Source: Blastocatellia bacterium (lineage in GTDB: Bacteria > Acidobacteriota > Blastocatellia > Chloracidobacteriales > Chloracidobacteriaceae). Taken from it: a stretch of DNA of 64,000 bases. Within the stretch, counting starts at the first letter, position 1; the number at the start of each line of letters is the position of its first letter. A program made the position numbers and the translations under genes. Under the pieces are notes generated by a model. It had not been told where the DNA came from. It did not search any database and saw only the letters and a program-made list of their open reading frames with translations. The stretch spans positions 1 through 64,000 of the forward strand of contig JAIBAN010000013.1 in the NCBI GenBank assembly GCA_019695185.1, given 5' to 3'. This document shows, piece after piece, positions 1-7,989 of this stretch.

Positions 1-630
1 ACGGAACGTTTGTCCGGTCTGTGGGTCCAGGGCAAACAGGAAGGGCTGATTCGTTCCCAGCCAGAGCTTTCCGTCCCGGTCTTCACAAATGGCACCAATG
101 AACACTGCCGGAACCGTTTCCATCAGCCGGAACCGGTTGTGTTCCCGGTCAAACTGAAAAAGCCCGTTCTTGGTTCCAACCCAGATGGTTCCAGCCTGAC
201 TTTCCCGAATGATATTGATACCGGTGGCAGGCAGGCCATGCGTGGCACCGGGTTCCGCTTTGTAGGTGGTGAACTGTTCCCGGTGCGGGTCATAGACACA
301 GACTCCGCCTTCACGGGTCCCAATCCAGAGCAACCCGGTATGGTCCGCACAGAGGGTCCAGACGTAATTGTCCGAGAGTGAATGGGGCACTTTGGGGTCA
401 TGCCGAAACACAGCGAATCCGTATCCGTCAAAGCGGTTGAGGCCGTCTTCGGTGCCAATCCACAAAAATCCCTGTTGGTCCTGGGCGATTGCCTGGGCCG
501 AGCTTTGCGACAACCCCTGTTCCAGCGAGAGCCGTTCAAACCGCAATACGGCAGGCTGCGTTGCGGCCTGCCCGGAGAGCGACAGGCCCAGCCAGAGAAT
601 CCCCAAGAGGAGCCAACCGGTGGGCTTCAT
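1..630 (-). CDS. Reg_prop beta-propeller sensor protein, N-terminal part (partial)
   Basis: The reading frame runs from an ATG at 630 without a stop to the left window edge, giving the first 210 residues. A hydrophobic signal sequence (MKPTGWLLLGILWLGLSLSG) is followed by the hallmark of two-component-regulator propellers: GLSQSSAQAIAQDQQGFLWI, then GTEDGLNRFDGYGF, GLLWIGTREGGVCVYD and GTIWVGTKNGLFQFD, i.e. Reg_prop repeats of about 45 residues. In known families such an N-terminal periplasmic propeller is followed by a Y_Y_Y domain and then a histidine kinase, GGDEF or HTH output. That part lies outside the window, so the output type is unknown. The start is fixed by the signal peptide; the Shine-Dalgarno is weak (GGA 9-10 nt upstream). 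Propeller identity is firm. Confidence 0.85.
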   Translation of the reverse strand, partial: MKPTGWLLLGILWLGLSLSGQAATQPAVLRFERLSLEQGLSQSSAQAIAQDQQGFLWIGTEDGLNRFDGYGFAVFRHDPKVPHSLSDNYVWTLCADHTGLLWIGTREGGVCVYDPHREQFTTYKAEPGATHGLPATGINIIRESQAGTIWVGTKNGLFQFDREHNRFRLMETVPAVFIGAICEDRDGKLWLGTNQPFLFALDPQTGQTFR

Positions 631-744
631 AGGACAATTTCCATGAAATGACGACCAAAAATTGAAGGCGTGCTGAGGCAAGCATACGAAAGGAACTCAC
701 CCAGCGCAAACCTCCCTGGCGGAAACGAATCTCCTTGAGGAACG

Positions 745-781
745 CTATCCGAACGGATAGTCAGGCTATCCGAATGGATAG
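745..781. promoter_or_regulatory. Two tandem palindromes, putative operator
   Basis: CTATCCGAACGGATAG (745-760) and CTATCCGAATGGATAG (766-781) are inverted repeats with 7-bp arms around AA. The second has one mismatch. They are repeated directly at a 21-bp period, two helical turns, which is the geometry expected for two regulator dimers bound on one face of DNA. The regulator is unknown. Confidence 0.5.
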
Positions 782-904
782 TAAAATCAGATGGCCAACT
801 CGTTTCAGGCGGGGCGTCACGAAGCCTCCTCCAAAAAACTTTTCCAGTGTTATCCCAAGCAAAAGCAGGAGTTAAGGCTTTTTGTGACAGTTCGCCCCAT
901 GACA

Positions 905-922
905 CTGGCACGGTAATTGACT
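905..922 (+). promoter_or_regulatory. Sigma-54-like -24/-12 element
   Basis: CTGGCACGGTAATTGACT has TGGCACG followed after 4 nt by TTGAC, close to the sigma-54 consensus TGGCACG-N4-TTGCW with one mismatch in the -12 box. It lies about 190 nt before the first PD40 gene. No activator gene is in the window, so this is tentative. Confidence 0.25.
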
Positions 923-1108
923 TGGTATTTGGCACTGGTGATGCGAACCGGGTTACTGAGCGGCCAAATCCTTTACCCCGGTTTGCTGTCACCTTCGTAG
1001 CGATGTCCTTCCACCCTGCACACCTTTCTGAAACGGTTTTTATGCCGTCGGGCGGCCTTTTCCCAGGCAGCCAGCGCCCATCATCAATATTGTGGAAGGA
1101 GAAATCCT

Positions 1109-3562
1109 ATGCGATTTCATCCTGTTTTGTTGCTCAGTCTGTTTGTTTTGGTAAGTTTTGTCTGTGATGCCTGCGGGTGGTTCCTCTGGTCCAGCCAAGC
1201 CGCCACCTCTGACCGGTTTCAGGCCCAAGGGCAAAAACTGGCTTTAACCTCCGTTGATTTGGTTTCGCGTGCCAATACCGGGCAAGCCGGCAATGGTGAC
1301 TCTTTTACAGTTCCTCTTACCTTGAGCGCAGATGGGCGGTATCTGGTTTTTACCAGTTCCGCCACCAATCTGCTGGCCGGGCAAATTGATACAAATCAAG
1401 CAGAGGATGTTTTTCTGCTGGACCGGTCAACCGGAATCACCAGACTTGTCAGTCGGGCTGCCGGTTTGGTTGCTACCACAGCCAATGGGCTTTCCAGTGT
1501 TCCCAAAATCAGTGGTGACGGCAGGTTTGTGACGTTTCTGAGCCGTGCCACCAATCTGGTTCCTGGGCAGATTGCCAGCACCCAGACAGTTCAGGATGTC
1601 TTTCTGTTTGACCGCTTAACCGAAACCACGGTGCTGGTCAGCCACAACGCGCTTGCGGCAACCACTTCCGGGAATGCTCCCTCATATTCTCCCTTCATCT
1701 CCAGCAATGGGCAAAAAGTGGTTTATTACAGCGATGCCAGCGACTTGGTGGCAGGGCAAATTGGGGGAGGGCAGATTTATTTGTATGATATGCCCAGCAA
1801 CACCAACATCCTGGTCAGTCATGCCGCTGGTTCCACCCTTACGGCAGGGAATGGCTTTGCGGGTCCCGGTGCTCGTCTTTCAACCGACGGACGGTTCGTG
1901 ATTTATAACAGTGAGGCCACCAATTTGGTGGTCGGACAAGTGGACGTCAACAATGATTTCGATGTGTTTGCGTTTGAGGTTGCTTCCCAAACCAATTCCC
2001 TGGTCAGCCGCAGCACCGCCTCGCCCCAGACCGCCGGGAATCGCCGGGCGTTCCTTTTGGATTTGAGCAGTGATGGGAATCTGATTGTGTTTGGAACCGA
2101 TTCCGGGAATTTGATTGCCGGGCAGAATACCGGTTTGTCTTTCAATACATTCCTTTTTGACCGCCAGACCGGAACCACCAGTCTTGTCAGCCATATTCCG
2201 GGGTCTGCCGTCACTGGCGGCAACAGCGAATCGGAGTCCGGGGCCATCAGCGGCGATGGCAACACCGTCGTGTTTCTCAGTTTTGCCACTGACCTTGTCA
2301 CCGGGTTGATTGATTCCAGTTTGACGGCTGACGTGTTTGCCTTTGACCGGACCACCGGAACCGTCACTCTGGTCAGTCGGATGGTCGGAACCACAACCAC
2401 CACAGGAAATGGAGTTTCTTTCTCCCCTTTTATCAATCAGACTGGAAGTGTGATTACTTTTACGAGTCGGGCCACCAATCTGGTAATGGGCCAGATAGAC
2501 CAGACCTCCACCGATGATGTGTTTGTTTTTGACCGGTCAACTGGAATCACTACCCTGGTCAGTCATACCCTTGCCTCAAATGTGACCGCCGCCGGCTTTT
2601 GCAACCTTGTGGGGCGTTCAACTTTGAATCAATCAGGAACCGTGCTGGCTTTTACCAGCAGTGCCCCCGATTTGGCAGCAAATGATGGAAACGGAGCCAA
2701 TGACGTTTTTGTGGCATCATTGGGTATTGTCAACCTCAACTTCCCGACGGTGAACCCGGCGGTTGGAGTGACCCGGCAGCAGGGCAGCACCGGAACCAAT
2801 TCTGTTTTGGCAGCCGTGAGCGACGTTGAAACCCAGGCCGGTGCGTTGACGGTGGCGGTGACAGCCCCTGCCGGAATCAGTGTAACCGGGCTGACCAACA
2901 ATGGAGGAACCGTTTCGGCCACCATCACGGCCGCCTGCGGGGCTCCGCTTGGTTCCAATTCCTTGATTCTCCGAGTGACGGATGGAGATGGCAACATCAC
3001 TTCGACTGCTGTGACTGTGACCATCACCGCCAACACGCCGCCCACGGTGGGCAGCTATCAGGCGGTCAATGTGGCGCTGGGGAGTCCGACGACGGTGACG
3101 CCGAGCGCGCCTCCAACAGATAACGGGACGGTGGCAACGGTGACGGTCACGGCTTCGGCTGGCTTCAGCGGGCCACTGACGGTCAATCCGGTCACAGGAG
3201 TGGTGTCATTTACCGCCGGAGCGGAAGGCACCTTTACGCTCACCGTCACCGCCACGGACAACTGCGGCAGCACCACCCCGCAGAGTTTTTCGGTAACGGT
3301 ACTGCCCTTTGGCAAGGGGCCGGTGATTGGTTCGCTCTCACCCACCAGCGGACCAGCCGGAACCTCCGTAACGATTTCCGGCCTCAACCTGACCGGAGTC
3401 ACCCAGGTCACCTTCAACGGGAGGCCCGCTGCCTTTACTGTCAATGCGGCCACCCAAATCACGGCCACCGTCCCGATTGGAGCCGCCACCGGACCGGTCG
3501 CCGTCGCCGGACCCAACGGAGCCGCCACCGGACCGGTCTTTACCGTGATTCGGACCAAATAA
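1109..3562 (+). CDS. Secreted PD40-repeat propeller protein with Ig-like and C-terminal IPT/TIG domains (short paralogue)
   Basis: This 817-residue exported protein has an N-terminal hydrophobic signal sequence and an SD (AAGGAG) well placed for the ATG at 1109. About eight repeats of 60-65 residues follow, each with the pattern S-x-D-G-x-x-(h)-x-F-x-S-x-A-T-N-L-V-x-G-Q, then DVFxFDRxTGxTxLVSH. These are TolB/PD40-type blades and probably form one 8-bladed propeller. Two Ig-like domains of about 90 residues come next (SVLAAVSDVET onward; VTPSAPPTDNGTVATV onward). An IPT/TIG domain at the end (SLSPTSGPAGTSVTISGLNL) finishes in FTVIRTK. It is the first of four tandem paralogues and has half the propeller repeats of the others, matching their C-terminal half best. 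Ligand and role are unknown; adhesion or surface display is a guess. Confidence 0.85.
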   Translation: MRFHPVLLLSLFVLVSFVCDACGWFLWSSQAATSDRFQAQGQKLALTSVDLVSRANTGQAGNGDSFTVPLTLSADGRYLVFTSSATNLLAGQIDTNQAEDVFLLDRSTGITRLVSRAAGLVATTANGLSSVPKISGDGRFVTFLSRATNLVPGQIASTQTVQDVFLFDRLTETTVLVSHNALAATTSGNAPSYSPFISSNGQKVVYYSDASDLVAGQIGGGQIYLYDMPSNTNILVSHAAGSTLTAGNGFAGPGARLSTDGRFVIYNSEATNLVVGQVDVNNDFDVFAFEVASQTNSLVSRSTASPQTAGNRRAFLLDLSSDGNLIVFGTDSGNLIAGQNTGLSFNTFLFDRQTGTTSLVSHIPGSAVTGGNSESESGAISGDGNTVVFLSFATDLVTGLIDSSLTADVFAFDRTTGTVTLVSRMVGTTTTTGNGVSFSPFINQTGSVITFTSRATNLVMGQIDQTSTDDVFVFDRSTGITTLVSHTLASNVTAAGFCNLVGRSTLNQSGTVLAFTSSAPDLAANDGNGANDVFVASLGIVNLNFPTVNPAVGVTRQQGSTGTNSVLAAVSDVETQAGALTVAVTAPAGISVTGLTNNGGTVSATITAACGAPLGSNSLILRVTDGDGNITSTAVTVTITANTPPTVGSYQAVNVALGSPTTVTPSAPPTDNGTVATVTVTASAGFSGPLTVNPVTGVVSFTAGAEGTFTLTVTATDNCGSTTPQSFSVTVLPFGKGPVIGSLSPTSGPAGTSVTISGLNLTGVTQVTFNGRPAAFTVNAATQITATVPIGAATGPVAVAGPNGAATGPVFTVIRTK

Positions 3563-3572
3563 ATCCACCATC

Positions 3573-3625
3573 GCAGGGCCTGGAGCCTTTCCCGGCCCTG
3601 CCTTCCCACAGGGGAATACCTGTGG
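3573..3625 (+). terminator. Two tandem hairpins after paralogue 1
   Basis: GCAGGGCC (3573-3580) pairs with GGCCCTGC (3594-3601), and CCACAGG (3606-3612) pairs with CCTGTGG (3619-3625). There is no strong T tract, so this may be a processing or attenuation structure rather than a true terminator. The same pair recurs after paralogues 2 and 3 but not after paralogue 4. Confidence 0.5.
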
Positions 3626-3724
3626 CGAAGTCAGAAAAATTTGCTTCACCCCGCACAGCACAGATTTTCAGAACCGCTTGCCCCAAACCCTTGGGGCCGG
3701 TTCCCGGTCATGAGAGAAAAAAAT

Positions 3725-6700
3725 ATGAAGCTGAAACAAACCCTCCGCTGTGTTTTCTTTATTTTGGGAATAGGTGTGCTGCTCTGGGGCGGCAGACCCA
3801 TCCAGGCTGACCGGCCAGCGCAAACCCCGGTTCCGCACCTGACTCACTCCCCAACCCCGCAGGTGAACTCAGGGCCACTGGAATTGATTTCCAAGGCGGC
3901 ACCGGGACAGGAAACAAATAGTGTTTTCCTGGAATACTTTTTTGGGGGAATGGATGAGTTTTCGCAAACGAAATATGCCGCCAGTGACGATGGCCGGTTT
4001 GTGGCCTTCGTTAGTCGGTTTAATGCTGTGGTGGCAGGACAGGACGATACAAACTACATAAATGATGTATTTCTGGCAGACCGCCTGACCGGGGTGGTGA
4101 AACTGGTCAGTCATGCAGCCACGTCACCAGTGCAGGCTTGCAACGCCATGTACCCCGGCGGTTTGACCGGTCGGGTTGCCATCAGTGGTGACGGGCGGTA
4201 TGTGGCATTTCTCAGTACCACCACGGATTTAGTTCCGGGGATTACCTATCCTTATCCCTATCCCGATACATTCCGAAATGTCTATTTGTATGACCGGCTG
4301 GACGGCACCAATCTGCTGGTTAGCCGGTCGGCTGCTTCAGCCACAACTGCCGGAAACGGTGGCTGTCCTCAGTATGATTATGTGCCGAAAGTCAGTGCGG
4401 ATGGCCGGTATGTGGCATTTGCCAGCTCTGCCACGGATTTGGTGGCGGGGCAAACCGTTGGCGGGGCACCCTACCCCTATACCAATCTGTTTTTGTTTGA
4501 CCGGGTGACCGGCCTGACAGCCCTGGTCAGTCATACCGCCACGTCCCTGACCACAACCGGAAATGGGTTTGTAAGAAATCCCTTTGAGATGACCCCGGAT
4601 GGCCAGTGGATTGTCTTTGCCAGTACCAGCACCGACCACGTGCCAGGGCAGAACAACCCGCCCGATTATTCCACCAATGTCTTTCTGTACAATCGGGCGA
4701 CCCAGGCCGTCACCCTGGTCAGCCGGGCCACTGGTTCATCCAGTGTCGCCAACGGTTATTCTTCCAATCCGAAAATCAGCGGCAACGGGCAAACTGTAGT
4801 TTTTGACAGCACTGCCACCAATCTGGTCCCCGGTTTCACCGACACCAATGGGGTTGGAAATGATATTTTCAGTTCCGACCTGACCACCGGAACCATCACG
4901 CTGGTCAGCCACATCCCCGGCTCGCCTCTGACCACGGGAAACGGCACTTCAGAGCTACCGACCATGAGCGCCGACGGAACCATCATTGTGTATCGCAGTA
5001 CAGCCAGTGATTTGGTGCCAGGGCAGATTGACGACAATTCAAGGGCTGATGCGTTTCTGTTTGACCGCCAGAAGGGAACCACTACGCTGGTGTCGCATGC
5101 ACCGGGGAATCCGGTCATGTCAGGAACAACCGATGTTGGTATTTTTTCAGATGAACTTTCTCCATTGGCATTGAGCCGGGACGGAAGATGGGTAGCCTAT
5201 GAGGCATCAGGTAGCTCCAATCTGGTGGCTGGGCAAATTGACCAGGACCTGGTTAAACCCTCTATACAGCTTTTTGTCTTTGACCGGCTGGATGGCACCA
5301 ACCGGCTTGCCACTCACAAATACGGAGCCCCCACCACCGCAGGGACTGGTTACGGGATATACATCTCCCCGATTTTTGCAGGGACAAGTGGTCTCGTACT
5401 CTTCGAGGGCATTTTTGCGGACCTCACTGCCATTCCCCTCGAAAGTCTCAATTATATCTGGCTGTTTGGGTTTGACCTCAATTCGGGATTGGTGTCAATG
5501 GAATCCCGGCGGAGTGCGGATGCGCCTCGCTCGATTGCCGGCAATGGCCGTTCCTTTGGAGGCGGTGCCAGTGCTGACGGCCGCTTTGTCGTTTTATCCA
5601 GCAGTTCCCAAAATCTGGTTTCCGGGCAAATCAACCGGACCAATAATTTCCACCCCAATAATGTTTTTCTGGCGGACCGGGCAACTGGAACGACGACCCT
5701 GGTAAGCCATGCTGACGGGCTCCCCACTACCACGGCCAATCAACCCTCAGCCGGAGGACCTATCAGTAAAGACGGGCGGTTTATCGCATTTGTCAGCATT
5801 GCCACCAATTTGGTCCCTGGGCAGGTTAAGATAGGTTTCGGAAGCGATATTTTTCTCTATGACCGGTTGACGGAGACCACCCGACTGGTCAGCCATCAGG
5901 CCAACTCCACCACGACTGGCGGAAATGGCGAGTCATACGGGTCGGCATTGAGCGCAGACGGGCGCTGGCTGGTCTTTGTCAGTTCTGCCACCAATCTGGT
6001 TGCCGGGGCAACCTATGGCAACACTGGACCCCACATCTTTCTGTATAACCTGGAAAGTGGAACCATCAGGCTGGTCAGCCATGCGGCTGATTCCTTGGTC
6101 ACGGCAGCGAATGGGGGGACCAATACCGACATCAATCCGGTCATTTCAGCCGATGGCAGCACGATTGCCTATGTCAGTCGGGCCACCAACCTGGTGGCCG
6201 GGCAAGGGGTCACCAACCACCTGGACGACCTGTTTGTCTATTCGGTTTCCAATCAGACGAACGTCCTGGCCAGTCGCCCGGCCTTCCCGCAAAGCACCGT
6301 CAGCGGGCGCATCCAGCAGTATCAAGCCCTGGCGATAAGCAGCGACGGGAACTGGCTGGGATTTGGCAGCAATGCCGGGAATCTGGTGGCCGGACAAACC
6401 ACCAATAATCTCTATCAGGTATTCCTGTTTAACCGCACCACCGGCACCACCCAACTCGTCAGTCACATTCCTGGTTCCCCTGCAACCGGAGGAAATGGGG
6501 CTTCAGAAGGCCCAACTATCAGCGGTGACGGAAAAACAGTGGTTTTTTACAGCCAGGCCCCGGACCTGATTCCAGGGCAGATTGATCCAGTTTTATCAAC
6601 AGATGTCTTTGCCTTTGACCAGATAACCGGGAGTATGACCCTGATTAGTCACATCGCCAATTCACCGGCAATGGCTGGCGGTGGCTACGGCGGCTACATT

Positions 6701-7828
6701 AACTCAAGCGGAACAGCCATTGTCTTTTATAGCGGCGCGACAAATCTGGTGCCAGGGCAGGTGGATGCTCCCAACACAGGGGATTTGTTCCTGTTTGACC
6801 GGGCAACTGGCCTGACCAGCCTGGTGAGCTATAAACCAGGATTGCCTTTGACAGCCATCGGGTTTAATGATTTTTCTTTCCAAAGCAATGTCATCGCTTT
6901 GGAAAATGCCCTGGTTTTTACAAGTAAAGGTTCCAATTTGGTACCCAATGATTGGAATGGGTTTGAAGATGTGTACGTGGCTTGGCTGGGACCGGTCAAC
7001 CTCAACTACCCCACAGTTCAAGCCGCGAGCGGGCTGACCCGGCAGCAGGGGAGCACGGGAAGCAGTTCGGTGCTGGGAACCGTGAGCGATGCGCAGTCAC
7101 CGCCCGGTTCCTTGCAGGTGGCGGTCACCGCTCCCACCGGAATCAGCGTGACAGGACTGGTCAACCAGAATGGAACCATCAGCGGTAATATCACGGTGGC
7201 CTGCGGGGTAGCACTGGGGCCGAAAACCCTGATACTGCGGGTGACCAACGGAGCCGGAAACGCCACCGATGCGGCAATTCAGGTCAATATCACCGCCAAC
7301 ACGCCTCCTGCGGTGGGAAGCTATCAGGCAGTGAATGTGGTGCTGGGGAGTCCGACGACGGTGACGCCAAGCGCGCCTCCGACGGATAACGGGACGGTGG
7401 CAACCGTGACAGTGGCGGCTTCGGCTGGCTTCAGCGGGCCGCTGACGGTCAATCCGGCCACGGGAATGGTGTCGTTCACCGCCGGAGCGGAAGGCACTTT
7501 CACCCTCACCGTCACCGCCACGGACAACTGCGGCAGCACCACCCAGCAGAGCTTTTCGGTAACAGTGTTGCCCTTTGGTAAAGGTCCGGTCATCAACTCC
7601 CTTTCACCAACCAGCGGACCTGCCGGGACCTCCGTGACGATTTCCGGCCTCAATCTGATGGGAGTCACCCAGGTCACCTTCAACGGGAGGCCCGCTGCCT
7701 TCACCGTCAATGCAGCCACCCAAATCACGGCCACCGTCCCGATTGGAGCCGCCACCGGCCCAGTCGCCGTCGCCGGACCCAACGGAGCCGCCACCGGCCC
7801 GGTCTTTACCGTGATTCGGACCAAATAA
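3725..7828 (+). CDS. Secreted PD40-repeat protein with 16 blades, Ig-like and IPT/TIG domains (paralogue 2)
   Basis: This exported protein of about 1367 residues starts at MKLKQTLRCVFFILGIGVLL, a typical signal peptide. An in-frame ATG 15 nt upstream (3710) is possible, but GAGAG before 3725 can act as SD. I count 16 repeats of the SxDGRxVxFxSxATNLVxGQ / DVFLxDRxTGxTxLVSH type, twice the number in paralogue 1, consistent with two 8-bladed propellers in series. Two Ig-like domains and a C-terminal IPT/TIG domain ending FTVIRTK follow. DNA at its 3' end, the spacer after it and the signal peptide of the next gene are nearly identical to the other copies, and 6131-6477 is identical to 14603-14949 in paralogue 4. 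Function unknown. Confidence 0.85.
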   Translation: MKLKQTLRCVFFILGIGVLLWGGRPIQADRPAQTPVPHLTHSPTPQVNSGPLELISKAAPGQETNSVFLEYFFGGMDEFSQTKYAASDDGRFVAFVSRFNAVVAGQDDTNYINDVFLADRLTGVVKLVSHAATSPVQACNAMYPGGLTGRVAISGDGRYVAFLSTTTDLVPGITYPYPYPDTFRNVYLYDRLDGTNLLVSRSAASATTAGNGGCPQYDYVPKVSADGRYVAFASSATDLVAGQTVGGAPYPYTNLFLFDRVTGLTALVSHTATSLTTTGNGFVRNPFEMTPDGQWIVFASTSTDHVPGQNNPPDYSTNVFLYNRATQAVTLVSRATGSSSVANGYSSNPKISGNGQTVVFDSTATNLVPGFTDTNGVGNDIFSSDLTTGTITLVSHIPGSPLTTGNGTSELPTMSADGTIIVYRSTASDLVPGQIDDNSRADAFLFDRQKGTTTLVSHAPGNPVMSGTTDVGIFSDELSPLALSRDGRWVAYEASGSSNLVAGQIDQDLVKPSIQLFVFDRLDGTNRLATHKYGAPTTAGTGYGIYISPIFAGTSGLVLFEGIFADLTAIPLESLNYIWLFGFDLNSGLVSMESRRSADAPRSIAGNGRSFGGGASADGRFVVLSSSSQNLVSGQINRTNNFHPNNVFLADRATGTTTLVSHADGLPTTTANQPSAGGPISKDGRFIAFVSIATNLVPGQVKIGFGSDIFLYDRLTETTRLVSHQANSTTTGGNGESYGSALSADGRWLVFVSSATNLVAGATYGNTGPHIFLYNLESGTIRLVSHAADSLVTAANGGTNTDINPVISADGSTIAYVSRATNLVAGQGVTNHLDDLFVYSVSNQTNVLASRPAFPQSTVSGRIQQYQALAISSDGNWLGFGSNAGNLVAGQTTNNLYQVFLFNRTTGTTQLVSHIPGSPATGGNGASEGPTISGDGKTVVFYSQAPDLIPGQIDPVLSTDVFAFDQITGSMTLISHIANSPAMAGGGYGGYINSSGTAIVFYSGATNLVPGQVDAPNTGDLFLFDRATGLTSLVSYKPGLPLTAIGFNDFSFQSNVIALENALVFTSKGSNLVPNDWNGFEDVYVAWLGPVNLNYPTVQAASGLTRQQGSTGSSSVLGTVSDAQSPPGSLQVAVTAPTGISVTGLVNQNGTISGNITVACGVALGPKTLILRVTNGAGNATDAAIQVNITANTPPAVGSYQAVNVVLGSPTTVTPSAPPTDNGTVATVTVAASAGFSGPLTVNPATGMVSFTAGAEGTFTLTVTATDNCGSTTQQSFSVTVLPFGKGPVINSLSPTSGPAGTSVTISGLNLMGVTQVTFNGRPAAFTVNAATQITATVPIGAATGPVAVAGPNGAATGPVFTVIRTK

Positions 7829-7838
7829 ATCCACCATC

Positions 7839-7892
7839 GCAGGGCCTGGAGCCTTTCCCAGCCCTGCCTTCCCACAGGGAACATGCCTGTGG
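7839..7892 (+). terminator. Two tandem hairpins after paralogue 2
   Basis: This is the second copy of the intergenic hairpin pair. GCAGGGC (7839-7845) pairs with GCCCTGC from 7861, and CCACAGG (7872-7878) with CCTGTGG (7886-7892). The loop of the second hairpin differs from copies 1 and 3 while the stem is kept. Confidence 0.45.
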
Positions 7893-7989
7893 TGCAGTCA
7901 AAACAATTTGCTTCACCCCGCAGCAAAAATATCCCGAACCGTTGGTCCTCAACCCTGGGGACTGGTTTCTGGTCATGAGAGAAAAAAAT

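Larger units (their letters stand above)
631..1108. promoter_or_regulatory. Divergent intergenic region with paired palindromes
   Basis: This gap of about 480 bp separates the divergent Reg_prop gene and the first PD40 paralogue. I see no coding sequence in it. It carries two direct copies of an inverted repeat (see 745-781), a sigma-54-like element (905-922) and, just before 1109, a good Shine-Dalgarno (AAGGAG). Both flanking genes encode exported propeller proteins, so control from this region is plausible but inferred. Confidence 0.5.

Noticed and set aside
1-381. 123-residue plus-strand frame from 10
   Set aside because: The minus strand reads as an uninterrupted Reg_prop protein with signal peptide over 1-630.
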